A stretch of DNA of 64,000 nt from Hyphomicrobiales bacterium. GTDB lineage: Bacteria > Pseudomonadota > Alphaproteobacteria > Rhizobiales > Rhizobiaceae. The notes below the pieces were generated by a model. The model was not told where the DNA came from. It searched no databases and saw only the letters and a program-made list of their open reading frames with translations. Where the stretch lies: assembly GCA_900472625.1 (NCBI GenBank), contig UCIT01000085.1, positions 62,001 through 126,000 of the forward strand, written 5' to 3'. Shown here in pieces: positions 51,073 through 60,116 of this stretch. The stretch's first letter is position 1. Every line of letters begins with the position of its first letter. The position numbers and the translations under genes were made by a program.

Positions 51073-52557
51073 ATGACTGCAGCAGCAACAGCCAGCGCCA
51101 TCGCCGCTCCCGCCCTCGAGCCTGTCCAGGCCGTGCGCGACACGCGACCCTTGCGCCTCATCACCTGCGGCAGCGTCGATGACGGAAAGTCCACACTGAT
51201 CGGCCGTCTGCTCTGGGACACCAAGGCGGTGAAGGAAGACCAGGCAGCGACCTTGCGCCGGGATTCGACCGGCAAGCAGAACGACCTCGGTCTTCCCGAC
51301 TTCGCGCTGCTTCTCGACGGCCTGCAGGCGGAACGCGAACAGGGTATCACCATCGACGTCGCCTATCGCTACTTCGCCACCGACAAGCGTTCCTTTATCG
51401 TTGCGGATACGCCCGGCCACGAGCAGTACACCCGCAACATGGCGACCGGCGCCTCGACCGCCGATCTCGCCATCCTGCTCGTCGATGCCCGCGCCGGCAT
51501 TCTCGAACAGACCCGCCGTCACGCGACGATCGCCTCGCTGCTCGGCATCAAGCAGTTCGTGCTTGCCATCAACAAGATCGACCTGACGAACTACGACCGC
51601 GCCGGCTTCGAGAAGATCACCCAGGAGTTTCGCGAATTCGCGCTGTCGCTCGGCGTCAAGCAGATCACCGCGATCCCGATGTCGGCGCTGAAGGGCGAAA
51701 ACGTCGTCTATTCCGGCGAGGCTTCGATGCCGTGGTACGGCGGTCCGACGCTGGTGGAAACGCTTGAGCTGGCCACGGTGCGCTCGTCGCAGACGGTCGG
51801 CTTCCGGCTGTCGGTGCAGCGCGTGTCGCGTCCGGGCGAAAGTTTTCGGGGCTATCAGGGCACCGTCGCCGGTGGCTCGGTGAAGCCGGGCGACAGCGTC
51901 ATGATCCTGCCGTCGGGCATGGTTGCCAACGTTTCCAAGATCGTCACCTTCGACCTCGTGCGCAATGCGGCGGTCGCCGGCGATGCGATCACGCTGGTGC
52001 TCGACCGGCAGGTCGACGTGGCGCGTGGCGACATGATCGTGTCGATCGATGCACAGCCGCAGGTCGGCCTGTCTTTCGACGCCCAGATCGTGGCGCTGCA
52101 GCCTGAGGGCATCGAGGCCGGCAAGCGCTACTGGCTGAAGAGCGGCAGCCGCCGCCAGCGGGTGCAGGTACAGCCCGTGGCGCAGCTGCAGCTGAAGACT
52201 GGAACCTGGACCTCGGCCGAGACGCTCTACATGAATGCCATCGGCAAGGTTCAGCTCTCCTTCGACGAGGCGGCGATCTTCGATCCCTATGAGCAGAACC
52301 GCTCCTCCGGCGCCTTCATCCTGATCGACCCGGACACCAACAACACGGTGGCCGGCGGCATGATTTCGGGCAAGCGCTCGGAACTGAGCGGCATTCACAG
52401 TGACGGCGGCCGGGTGATCCTGTCGCTGCCGGCCGACCTTGCCGACCAGATCATGGCGAGCGAACTGTTCTCCAACCGCCGCGACGAGGCGGAGGTCCGC
52501 CGGATGACGGCAGCCGAGGCATCCGACCTGTGGTCGCATGCGGCAAGCGACATCTGA
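51073..52557 (+). CDS. cysN: Sulfate adenylyltransferase subunit 1 (GTPase)
   Basis: 494 residues. EF-Tu-like GTPase: GSVDDGKSTLIGRLLWD, EREQGITIDVAYRYF, VADTPGHEQYTRNM, INKIDLTNYD, then beta-barrel domains. It ends at the barrel; there is no CysC (APS kinase) domain as in CysNC/NodQ fusions, which matches the APS-reductase route. The C-terminus MTAAEASDLWSHAASDI is nearly repeated at the end of the next gene. GAAGGG supports the start; a terminator follows. Confidence 0.95.
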   Translation: MTAAATASAIAAPALEPVQAVRDTRPLRLITCGSVDDGKSTLIGRLLWDTKAVKEDQAATLRRDSTGKQNDLGLPDFALLLDGLQAEREQGITIDVAYRYFATDKRSFIVADTPGHEQYTRNMATGASTADLAILLVDARAGILEQTRRHATIASLLGIKQFVLAINKIDLTNYDRAGFEKITQEFREFALSLGVKQITAIPMSALKGENVVYSGEASMPWYGGPTLVETLELATVRSSQTVGFRLSVQRVSRPGESFRGYQGTVAGGSVKPGDSVMILPSGMVANVSKIVTFDLVRNAAVAGDAITLVLDRQVDVARGDMIVSIDAQPQVGLSFDAQIVALQPEGIEAGKRYWLKSGSRRQRVQVQPVAQLQLKTGTWTSAETLYMNAIGKVQLSFDEAAIFDPYEQNRSSGAFILIDPDTNNTVAGGMISGKRSELSGIHSDGGRVILSLPADLADQIMASELFSNRRDEAEVRRMTAAEASDLWSHAASDI

Positions 52558-52570
52558 CATGGTGAAGCGG

Positions 52571-52601
52571 AAACGGGGCCGGATCGGTCCCGTTTTCTTT
52601 T
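52571..52601 (+). terminator. Rho-independent terminator after cysN
   Basis: AACGGGGCC, 5-nt loop, GGTCCCGTT (one mismatch), followed by TTCTTTT. It begins 14 bp after the cysN stop and lies just before the EamA gene, so EamA probably uses read-through or its own promoter. Confidence 0.75.
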
Positions 52602-52618
52602 GAAAGGGTGGGAACGAG

Positions 52619-53665
52619 GTGCGAAACACCGCGACACCGATCCGCGTGATGCCAGCGCACTCCATGTCCACACGCGACTGGAGCCGTCTGCTGTTGCTTG
52701 GTGTCCTGTGGGGCGGGTCGTTCTTTCTTGGCCGTATCGCTGTCGCCGAGATCGCTCCACTCGCGCTTGTTCTCTATCGTGTCTCGATTGCCGCGCTGGC
52801 GCTGCATGTCTGGCTGCGGGTTCGTGGTATCTCATTGCAGCCCGTGCTCGCGCGCCCCGGCGCCTTTCTGGTTCTGGCACTGCTCAACAACGTCATCCCA
52901 TTCTCTTTGATCTTTACCGGTCAGACGCAGATCGGTGCCGGGCTCGCCGCCATTTTCTATGCGACGACGCCGCTCTGGACGATCCTGGTCGCCAATATGC
53001 TCACGTCTGACGAGAAGCTGTCGGGGACGGTGTTGTCAGGCATCGGCCTCGGCATAGGCGGTGCGGCCGTCGTCATCGGCCCCGACCTGTCTTCCGGTCT
53101 CGACGGCCCTGTCTGGGCGAAGCTTGCTGTCATCGGCGCTTCGATCTCCTATGCTTTCGGAGTGGTCTACGCCAAACGCTTCAGTCACATTCGCGCCGAC
53201 TTGGTCGCAACCGGACAGTTGACCGCGTCGAGCTTGCTGATGCTGCCGATTGTTGCCTTCATCTCCGGGCCGCAGCACCTGATGGCGACAAGCGCGTCGG
53301 CATGGCTGGCAATCGTCACTCTCGGTCTAGTTTGCACAGCCTTCGCTTTCATCCTCTATTTCGGCCTTATTGCATCCGCCGGAGCGACGAACGCATCGCT
53401 GGTGACACTTCTGGTGCCGCTCAGCGCGGCGGCGCTGGGTGCGCTGGCCCTTGGCGAAAGATTGCATGGGTTCGAATTGGCGGGAATGGCGCTGATCATC
53501 TCCAGCCTGATCATCATCGACGGGAGGCTGCTGCAACGCGCGCATCGGTTGCTTCGATCGGGCTCGAGGGAGATCACCGACGAACACGCGCGCGCGACGC
53601 GGCTGGAACACATGACCGCAGCGCAGGCCGCAGACCGGTGGCAGAATGCAGCGAGCGACATCTGA
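52619..53665 (+). CDS. EamA/DMT family exporter with a CysN-like C-terminal tail
   Basis: 348 residues. Ten membrane segments in two EamA repeats (LLLLGVLWGGSFFLGRIAVA; FVLARPGAF...; KLAVIGASISYAFGVVYAKR; AATNASLVTLLVPLSAAALG-like). The family includes exporters of O-acetylserine and cysteine, a possible link to cysHDN. After the last helix a soluble tail ends MTAAQAADRWQNAASDI, 12 of 17 residues equal to the CysN C-terminus. Start is GTG at 52619 with AAAGGGTGGGAA upstream; ATGs at 52649 and 52664 are alternatives that still keep the first helix. Confidence 0.85.
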   Translation: MRNTATPIRVMPAHSMSTRDWSRLLLLGVLWGGSFFLGRIAVAEIAPLALVLYRVSIAALALHVWLRVRGISLQPVLARPGAFLVLALLNNVIPFSLIFTGQTQIGAGLAAIFYATTPLWTILVANMLTSDEKLSGTVLSGIGLGIGGAAVVIGPDLSSGLDGPVWAKLAVIGASISYAFGVVYAKRFSHIRADLVATGQLTASSLLMLPIVAFISGPQHLMATSASAWLAIVTLGLVCTAFAFILYFGLIASAGATNASLVTLLVPLSAAALGALALGERLHGFELAGMALIISSLIIIDGRLLQRAHRLLRSGSREITDEHARATRLEHMTAAQAADRWQNAASDI

Positions 53666-53695
53666 AAGATCGGCATCATCACCGGGAAACGGGGA

Positions 53696-54220
53696 TCAGG
53701 GCCTCTGGCCGACGCTGAGGTCCAGTTCCATGACGACGTCTTTCTGGACGTCGTCGCCTACCGTGAATGTCGTGCTGCCGGTCACCACAAAACCGACCTT
53801 GGTGTAGAACGCGATCGCCCGGGCATTCTTCTCGTAAACGGTCAATTGCAGGTGCTGCACACCTCGAGCCGCGCACTCGGCGACGACGGTGTCGAGCAGA
53901 TTCTTCGCAAGTCCCCTGCCTCTCCAATCCGCATCGATGTAGATCCGGCTGAGCACGGCAGTCCCGGGTTGCGACGCAGGCACAACGAGTTGGGCATATC
54001 CGGCGAGAGTGCCGCCGGTCGTCGCGACGAAGACGGCGCCCGAGGGATCGGCGATTTCGGCGGCCTGCATATCGGGCGTGAACGCCTTGGCGATATAGAG
54101 GTCTAAATCGGCGGCAGCGGTATCATCGCTGTAGGTGGCGCGGAACAGCCGCGTCGCAAAGGCGGCGAGCGCGGCGGCGTCCGAGGCGACGGCGCGCCTG
54201 ATGTCGAAAGGGTCTGTCAT
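53696..54220 (-). CDS. GNAT family N-acetyltransferase
   Basis: 174 residues. GNAT core: VLSRIYIDADWRGRGLAKNLLD (acetyl-CoA loop RGRGLA) and LTVYEKNARAIAFYTKVGF (motif B). Substrate not known. It is convergent with the EamA gene, 31 bp apart, and 41 bp downstream of the ureidoglycine aminohydrolase gene on the same strand. Confidence 0.87.
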   Translation of the reverse strand: MTDPFDIRRAVASDAAALAAFATRLFRATYSDDTAAADLDLYIAKAFTPDMQAAEIADPSGAVFVATTGGTLAGYAQLVVPASQPGTAVLSRIYIDADWRGRGLAKNLLDTVVAECAARGVQHLQLTVYEKNARAIAFYTKVGFVVTGSTTFTVGDDVQKDVVMELDLSVGQRP

Positions 54221-54260
54221 CTCTTGCTTCTCGCCTGTCGCGCACGCCCTGCAATGCTGT

Positions 54261-55079
54261 TTAGAACAGCGGCATGTGCCGGTTGACGTCCTTGTAGAGC
54301 AGATAGCGGAAACGGCCGGGGCCGCCGGCGTAGCAGGCCTGCGGGCAGAAGGCGCGCAGCCACATGAAATCGCCGGCCTCGACTTCGACCCAGTCCTTGT
54401 TCAATCGATAGACCGCCCTGCCCTCAAGCACATAAAGCCCGTGCTCCATGACATGGGTTTCCATGAACGGGATGACGGCACCGGGTTCGAGCGTGACGAT
54501 GTTGACATGCATGTCGTAGCGCACGTCGTTATGATCGATGAAGCGCGTCGTGCCCCAGCGGCCGTCGGTATCGGGCATCGGCGAGATCGGGTGGTTATCT
54601 TCATGGGTGAAGAGCGCGGGCGGCGGCTCCAGGCCGTCGACGGCCTGGAACGCCTTGCGCACCCAATGGAATTTCACCGGCTCCGCACTCCTGTTCCACA
54701 GCGTCCACGCCGAGCCTGCCGGCAGATAGGCGAAAGAGCCTGCACGCAACGGATGGGCAGTGCCCTCGAATTGGACGGTCATCTCGCCCTCGACGACGAA
54801 AAGCACGCCTTCGGCGCGCTTTTCCGGCTCCGGCCGATCGCTGCCGCCGCCTGGCTGTACTTCCATGATGTACTGCGAGAAGGTTTCGGAAAAACCGGTC
54901 ATCGGCCGGGCAATCACCCAGGCGCGGGTACCGGACCAGTGGGGCAACGGGCTGGTGACGATATCGGTCATCACGGTGCGGGGAATCACCGCATAGGCCG
55001 TCGTGAAGACCGCCTTGCTGGAGAGAAGCTCGGTCTGTGGCGGCAGGCCGCCCATGCTGGAATAGAAATCGCTGCTCAT
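54261..55079 (-). CDS. allE: (S)-ureidoglycine aminohydrolase
   Basis: 272 residues. Double cupin. The C-terminal cupin has the conserved AllE wording: METHVMEHGLYVLEG with the Mn-binding Glu/His set, AVYRLNKDWVEVEAGDFMWL and CPQACYAGGPGRFRYLLYKD. It turns (S)-ureidoglycine into (S)-ureidoglycolate and ammonia in purine/allantoin breakdown. No other allantoin gene is in the window. Start MSSDFYSS at 55079; ATG at 55094 has no ribosome site. The 385 bp to the tRNA hold only a short hairpin (55202-55227) and no gene. Confidence 0.9.
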   Translation of the reverse strand: MSSDFYSSMGGLPPQTELLSSKAVFTTAYAVIPRTVMTDIVTSPLPHWSGTRAWVIARPMTGFSETFSQYIMEVQPGGGSDRPEPEKRAEGVLFVVEGEMTVQFEGTAHPLRAGSFAYLPAGSAWTLWNRSAEPVKFHWVRKAFQAVDGLEPPPALFTHEDNHPISPMPDTDGRWGTTRFIDHNDVRYDMHVNIVTLEPGAVIPFMETHVMEHGLYVLEGRAVYRLNKDWVEVEAGDFMWLRAFCPQACYAGGPGRFRYLLYKDVNRHMPLF

Positions 55080-55464
55080 CGGTCCACTTTTCATGACACG
55101 CCAATGGCAGCAGGTTTAAGCGCGCGGCCTGCGAGAGGCAATACGGAGATTGGCGGAAGCGCTACTGGCAGCATACGGCCATCGACAAACGCTCAACAGT
55201 AGCCGCCTCCCGGTTAGGAGAGGCGGCCGATCGGACCGCACAGTTTGCTGAGAGTGGTGTCTCGGCACGAGGGGCGACTCCCGCGCGACCCAGCAACCAG
55301 ATAGCAGATCGCTGCTAAAATTAAAAGAACTAATAAGTACCTCAATTGTCTATGGAGGCGGGATTTCGCGGAAATGGCGCGCGCGAAATGGCAGCAACGG
55401 GTGATGGTCACCACAGACCAGCTGCAGCACGCGATTGTGTATCGAGAATGGGAAAATATCGAGC

Positions 55465-55541
55465 TGGTCGGAGTGAGAGGATTCGAACCTCCGACCCCGT
55501 CGTCCCGAACGACGTGCGCTACCAGACTGCGCTACACTCCG
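55465..55541 (-). tRNA. tRNA-Pro (CGG)
   Basis: 77 nt including an encoded CCA. Acceptor arm CGGAGTG/CACTCCG, anticodon stem CGTCG/CGACG around loop TTCGGGA with anticodon CGG, T loop GGTTCGAATCC. No integrase is adjacent. Confidence 0.95.
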
Positions 55542-55810
55542 TGACCAGCGGCGCCTCTATAGACCGGCCAAACGGGCTGCGCAAGCGGCAAAATCCAAAA
55601 GAGAATGCATTTTTATGACACGGATCGGAGGCGAGCGCGGGTTGGCGCGAGCGGGTAAAAAGCAACACCCGCGGCAAATTTTGCAATTGCGAGAGAGAGC
55701 CGATTTTCTTTTGCCGGGTTCCGCGCTAAAGCGCTCTTCAGGACAGGCTGAAACGCTGCAGGGGCAGTGATTCCCGCCGCCGAATGCGCGACAGATTCAG
55801 GGACGACACA

Positions 55811-56230
55811 ATGACAATCCGCACTTACGCAGCCGCCGGGCTGGCTATTCTGCTGGCCGGTTGCACGACCATTCCGATGGCCGCCGATCCGATCTCCAGC
55901 CACTGGGTCGGCCAGTCGGCCGGCAAGTTCTTCGCCGCCTTCGGCCCGCCGCTCACCGATGCCGACAATGGCAGCGGCAACATCTACACCTGGCAGGGCG
56001 GCTACAAGACCATAACGATCCCGGCGAAGTATGCTGATGGCGCCGACGGCAAGCGCGGCAAGCAGATTTCCGCAGCTCGCAAGCAGTACCTGCGCTGCAA
56101 GGCCGAGATCACCACCAATTCGGACTACACGATCCGCACCATCAAGGTGTCCGGTGACGTCCCCGGCGTCAACGGCGGTCCGTCCTACTGCGCCGAATTC
56201 CTGGTGCCTGCACAGCCGGCCGCGAAGTAA
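55811..56230 (+). CDS. Small putative lipoprotein
   Basis: 139 residues. Signal peptide IRTYAAAGLAILLAGC with a lipobox; mature part has DADNGSGNIYTWQGGYKTI and two late Cys (LRCKAEI, PSYCAEFL) that could form a disulfide. Function unknown; similar small lipoproteins are common in Rhizobiales. AGGGAC precedes the ATG. A terminator follows. Confidence 0.75.
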   Translation: MTIRTYAAAGLAILLAGCTTIPMAADPISSHWVGQSAGKFFAAFGPPLTDADNGSGNIYTWQGGYKTITIPAKYADGADGKRGKQISAARKQYLRCKAEITTNSDYTIRTIKVSGDVPGVNGGPSYCAEFLVPAQPAAK

Positions 56231-56256
56231 GCACGATTGAGAGATCGAGATGTGAG

Positions 56257-56283
56257 AGGCGGGACGCGAGTTCCGCCTTTTTT
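56257..56283 (+). terminator. Rho-independent terminator after the lipoprotein gene
   Basis: AGGCGG and CCGCCT pair around a 10-nt segment (GACGCGAGTT), followed by TTTTTT. It starts 26 bp after the stop codon. Confidence 0.75.
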
Positions 56284-56365
56284 GTTTGGGTCTTGGCGAC
56301 ATGGGTGCTGGCCGCAGCGCTCTGTCAAAGGCCGATGATGCGCGAGAATGATCGATTTGTCTCGA

Positions 56366-56440
56366 TGGCTGGGGCGCCAGGATTCGAACCTGGGAATGCC
56401 GGTACCAAAAACCGGTGCCTTACCGCTTGGCGACGCCCCA
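56366..56440 (-). tRNA. tRNA-Gln (TTG)
   Basis: 75 nt including an encoded CCA. Acceptor TGGGGCG/CGCCCCA, anticodon stem CCGGT/ACCGG with loop TTTTGGT (anticodon TTG), T loop GGTTCGAATCC. Confidence 0.95.
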
Positions 56441-56609
56441 CCAGAGCTTGGCGGCGCAGTGCGCCTGCCAATTCGTCGCCTGATTAGCAAAGGTCGGTGG
56501 CGGTCACAATCATTAAGTTTCGGGTCGGGCAGATTTCTGTGCGCATCGTTCTTGCGCGGCAGAGGCGGCGTGCTACGTCTTTTGATGACAAAGCCCCGAC
56601 GGAGTGAAG

Positions 56610-56906
56610 ATGAGCCAGTATCGTGCCCGCCCGCCTGCCCTCGCAACCCTTCTGCTCGACGACGCCGTGACGCGCATCACCCGCTGGGATTTCGAGCCGG
56701 GCGCCGATACCGGCGTGCACACGCACGGGATGGGCTATGTGGTCGTGCCGATGACCGATTGCCAGTTCCTTATCGAGGAGAAGGACGGCAGCCGGCGCGT
56801 CGATATCGCCAAGGGCGCGGCCTACCGGCGCGATGCCGGCACCGAGCACAATGTCGTCAATGCCGGCGATCAGCCTATGTCGTTCATCGAGATCGAGTAT
56901 AAGTAA
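56610..56906 (+). CDS. Cupin domain protein
   Basis: 98 residues, one cupin barrel. VTRITRWDFEPGADTGVHTHGMGYVVVPM contains the metal-binding His pair (HTH), and DAGTEHNVVNAGDQPMSFIEIEYK is the second motif with a third His. Function unknown. GGAG supports the ATG. Possibly co-transcribed with the following metallo-hydrolase (76 bp). Confidence 0.85.
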   Translation: MSQYRARPPALATLLLDDAVTRITRWDFEPGADTGVHTHGMGYVVVPMTDCQFLIEEKDGSRRVDIAKGAAYRRDAGTEHNVVNAGDQPMSFIEIEYK

Positions 56907-56982
56907 GGTCGCGCGCGACTGCGGTCTGCCGCGAGTAGCGGACAGCGTTTCGAACGATACAAACGGCGACATCCAAGGCGAT

Positions 56983-57900
56983 ATGACGAACCCCGAATTC
57001 AACCTGGATTTCGCACCCCACTACGGGCAGCCGGTGCCGGTTGCGAACGGTGTGCAGCGCATCACCGTCAACAATCCCAGCCCTTTCACCTTTCACGGCA
57101 CCAACAGCTATATCGTCGGCAACCGCTCTGTTGCGGTGATCGATCCGGGGCCGGAGGACGAGGCGCATCTTGCGGCCCTGCTGGCGGCGCTTGCCGGCCG
57201 CGAGGTCACGCATATCCTCGTCAGCCACACGCATCGCGACCACTCTCCGCTGGCGCGGCGGCTGCAGGAGGCGACGGGCGCCAGGATCGTCGCCGAAGGA
57301 CCGCACCGGGCGGCGCGGCCGCTGCATGACGGCGAGACCAATCCCTTTTCGGAAAGCGCCGACATGGCGTTCCGGCCGGATATCGCGCTGGGCGACGGCG
57401 AGACGATCGCGGGCGATGGCTGGCGTCTGACAGGCGTGCACACGCCGGGACATGCCGCCAACCACATGGCATTTGCGCTCGAGGATAGCGGCATCCTGTT
57501 TTCGGCCGATCACGTGATGGCGTGGGCGACGTCGATCGTGGCGCCGCCGGATGGTTCGATGGCCGACTACATGGTCTCGCTCGACAAATTGATCGCGCGA
57601 CGCGACCGGCTGTTGTTTCCCGGCCATGGCGGCCCGGTGCGCAAACCTCTATCCTTCATGCGGGCGCTGAAGACGCACCGGCGGATGCGCGAGCGCGCCG
57701 TGCTCGGGCGGATCAAGGCGGGCGATCGGTCGATCCCCGAGATGGTGAAGGTGATCTACCGCGAGACCGATCCGCGACTGCATGGGGCGGCCGCACTTTC
57801 GGTGTTTGCCCATATCGAGGATCTGATCGAGCGCGGCGAGATCGAGACCGACGGGCCGCCGGCGCTGCTGGGCTCCTATCGGCCGGCCGGGCGGGGGTGA
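56983..57900 (+). CDS. Metallo-beta-lactamase fold hydrolase
   Basis: 305 residues. Metal motif SHTHRDHSPLARRL; further ligands TGVHTPGHAANHMAF, SADHVMAWATSIV and LFPGHGGPVRKP. It resembles the LACTB2/beta-lactamase-like protein 2 group with a C-terminal winged helix (about 225-290), which in relatives is an RNase or thioesterase. Substrate unknown. AAGG precedes the ATG. It is followed by the DCC gene after 3 bp. Confidence 0.88.
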   Translation: MTNPEFNLDFAPHYGQPVPVANGVQRITVNNPSPFTFHGTNSYIVGNRSVAVIDPGPEDEAHLAALLAALAGREVTHILVSHTHRDHSPLARRLQEATGARIVAEGPHRAARPLHDGETNPFSESADMAFRPDIALGDGETIAGDGWRLTGVHTPGHAANHMAFALEDSGILFSADHVMAWATSIVAPPDGSMADYMVSLDKLIARRDRLLFPGHGGPVRKPLSFMRALKTHRRMRERAVLGRIKAGDRSIPEMVKVIYRETDPRLHGAAALSVFAHIEDLIERGEIETDGPPALLGSYRPAGRG

Positions 57901-57903
57901 CGG

Positions 57904-58353
57904 ATGCAAGCACAGTATAGCTATCGCCAGGATGCTGATGTTCCCGATTTCGCCGACGACCGGCCGCTGATCGTGTTCGACGGCGAATGCGTGTTCTGCT
58001 CCGCCTGGGTACAGTTCGCGCTGAAGCACGACAAGGCGGAACGCTACCGCTTCCTCGCCGCGCAGACGCCGCTCGGCGAGGCGCTCTATCGGCATTACGG
58101 GCTCGATGATCGCGATTACGAGACCAACATCCTGATCGAGGACGGCCGCGCCTTCTTCAAGTCCGATGGTTCGATCCGCATGGTGGCGGGGCTTGGCGCG
58201 CCGTGGTCGGCGGTGAAGATGTTGCGGCTGCTGCCACGCGGGCTTGCCGACCGTCTCTATGAATTCGTGGCGCGCAACCGGCTGCGGATCGCCGGGCGCC
58301 GTGCCACCTGCTTCGTGCCGACAGCTGCACAGCGCGGCCGTTTCCTCGGATGA
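57904..58353 (+). CDS. DCC family (DUF393) thiol-disulfide-like protein
   Basis: 149 residues. VFDGECVFCSAWVQFALKHD carries the DCC motif (DGxCxxC) of this thioredoxin-like family; RYRFLAAQTPLGEAL and IRMVAGLG are also typical. Function unknown. It overlaps the next gene by 4 bp (ATGA), so the two are translated together. Confidence 0.87.
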   Translation: MQAQYSYRQDADVPDFADDRPLIVFDGECVFCSAWVQFALKHDKAERYRFLAAQTPLGEALYRHYGLDDRDYETNILIEDGRAFFKSDGSIRMVAGLGAPWSAVKMLRLLPRGLADRLYEFVARNRLRIAGRRATCFVPTAAQRGRFLG

Positions 58354-59003
58354 GCGGCAGGCAGGATGGCGCGTGGGCCCGTGGGGAGCAGAGCTCTTCG
58401 TGTTCACTCTATCGCAGACTGCTCGGACCGGCGTGGGCCCAGCTGCCGGCTGCCGTGGCTGAGATGCATGACGTTGCTGACACCGGCGAACGGGTGGCGC
58501 GCGGGTGGGTCGATGTCGAGCGTGGCCGCGGTGCGCTGGCGCGCCTTGCCGCGACGCTTGCGGGCTTTCCCGACGCCGCCGATGCGGGCGAGATCGAGAT
58601 GCGGTTTGAGGCGCGCGACGGTATCGAGATCTGGACACGACGCTTCGGGGACAAGGTGTTCCGCAGCCGGCAATCGGCCGGGCGTGGGCGCAATGCCGAT
58701 CTGCTGGCGGAGGATCTCGGGCCGTTTCGCATCCTGATGTCGCTTGCCCTCGAAGACGGGAGGCTCAAGCTTGCGGTGCGTGGCTGGCAGTTCCTTGGTC
58801 TGCCTTTACCGCTTGCGCTGGCGCCGGACGGCGAGGTCTACGAGGAGGAGCGCGACGGGAGGTTTCATTTCCACGTCGAGGTGATGGCGCCGCTGATCGG
58901 GCCGATCGTTCGCTACACCGGCTGGCTGGTGCCGGTCGAGACACCCGACAGGGTTCAGCTGCCGGCGATGCCGAGCAGTTCGGAATCGAGCGCCTTGAGG
59001 TAG
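58350..59003 (+). CDS. DUF4166 family protein
   Basis: 217 residues. LYRRLLGPAWAQLPAAVAEM at the start and FHFHVEVMAPLIGPIVRYTGWL at the end are DUF4166 features. In many genomes DUF4166 follows DCC/SDR-type genes; function unknown. It overlaps the DCC gene by 4 bp and the convergent DUF1499 gene by 49 bp. Confidence 0.8.
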   Translation: MSGRQDGAWARGEQSSSCSLYRRLLGPAWAQLPAAVAEMHDVADTGERVARGWVDVERGRGALARLAATLAGFPDAADAGEIEMRFEARDGIEIWTRRFGDKVFRSRQSAGRGRNADLLAEDLGPFRILMSLALEDGRLKLAVRGWQFLGLPLPLALAPDGEVYEEERDGRFHFHVEVMAPLIGPIVRYTGWLVPVETPDRVQLPAMPSSSESSALR

Positions 59004-59872
59004 CTTTCGGCGATATCGTCGCTGAAGCCGAGATCGGATGGGCCGTAGCGGGAGGCGACACGGATGTCGACGAAGGTGGTTTCCGCCTCTTCGCGCAGGC
59101 GGATCATCACATCGAAGCGCAGGCCAAGCACCAGCGTGCGGGTCTCGCCCTGCAGCGTCACGCCGTTAGCGCGGCGGATCAGCTGGGCGACGTCGTCATC
59201 GAAGGGGCGCGGGATGGGAACGGGCACGACGGCGTCCGGCGCATCGGGCACGGCGGAGTCATCGGGCTGGGGAGCGGCGGCGACGGGCGGCTTGTCCTCG
59301 GGATCGCGCGTCGGCAGCGTATCGCCCTCGGCGCGGGTGATGCGGATGCCGTTGAGCTTGGCCACCTTCTTCACCGCTTCGAGCACGCGGTCGATAGCGC
59401 CATCGTATCGGCGGCCGGTCAGTTCGGGATAGGCTTCGAGTTGCTTTTCCCGATCCTCAGGGGTCACAGGCGTGCGTTTAAGCCAGATCTGGTCGGCATT
59501 CGGCGCTTTCAGCCAGTCCGGCACGGAGACGGGATCGGTGGAGACGTCGTAGAGCCTTGGAAGGCTGACATAACGCTCGGTGGCCAAGCCACCGATGACG
59601 AGCGGCAGGGCGGCGAAGATCAGCGCCTTCAGGGCGTCATGGCCGCCTTCGGCGCCTGTCAGCCAGAGGCTGCGCAGCCCGGCGATGGCGAGCGCAACGG
59701 CGAGGATCGCAAAGCCCGACGACACGATCAGAAGCAGGATAAGATAGGGCGTCGCAAGGCCGGCAAAGCGATGGCCGACCAGCGCCGCCAGGCAAAGTAC
59801 CAGCGCGAACGCCGCAAAGCGCCGCGAAAAGCGGGCGGCATTGGATACAGGGCGGTCGAAACGGATTGCCAT
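58955..59872 (-). CDS. DUF1499 family membrane protein
   Basis: 305 residues. Three to four hydrophobic segments near the N-terminus (FAAFALVLCLAALVGHRFAG, LILLLIVSSGFAILAVALAI, ALIFAALPLVIGGLA), then the DUF1499 domain with RYDGAIDRVLEAVKKVAKLNG, RITRAEGD, GLRFDVMIRLREE and VDIRVASRYGPSDLGFSDD. A Pro/Ala-rich insertion lies at about 190-225. Function unknown. ATG at 59872 has a weak ribosome site. Confidence 0.8.
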   Translation of the reverse strand: MAIRFDRPVSNAARFSRRFAAFALVLCLAALVGHRFAGLATPYLILLLIVSSGFAILAVALAIAGLRSLWLTGAEGGHDALKALIFAALPLVIGGLATERYVSLPRLYDVSTDPVSVPDWLKAPNADQIWLKRTPVTPEDREKQLEAYPELTGRRYDGAIDRVLEAVKKVAKLNGIRITRAEGDTLPTRDPEDKPPVAAAPQPDDSAVPDAPDAVVPVPIPRPFDDDVAQLIRRANGVTLQGETRTLVLGLRFDVMIRLREEAETTFVDIRVASRYGPSDLGFSDDIAESYLKALDSELLGIAGS

Positions 59873-60116
59873 CAAACTTACCGGTTACTCGCAAGCGGCG
59901 CGTCCCGCATGAACGCGCAAATCGCCCAGACACTTGTTTAGTGCAAGATTCGCCTAAATTGAAACTGTTGTGTCACGATCGAGCACGCAATCCACGGCGA
60001 AGAGGGCTTGGCGACCGACAAGGCAGGGCATAGCCTATGTAAGAGTTTTCTGATATTTTGCCCGCCGATCGCACTTGCAGCATGTTCATCGCACAAGCAA
60101 GAACAGGAGAATGGCA

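Noticed and set aside
55202..55227. Hairpin GCCGCCTC/GAGGCGGC as a terminator
   Set aside because: No T-tract follows on either strand.
55465..56440. tRNA genes as integration sites for a genomic island
   Set aside because: No integrase, direct repeat or foreign-looking stretch is seen next to them.
55346..56902. Open frames running antisense across both tRNA genes
   Set aside because: Their cores (for example ERIRTSDPVVPND) are the usual false translations of tRNA antisense strands.
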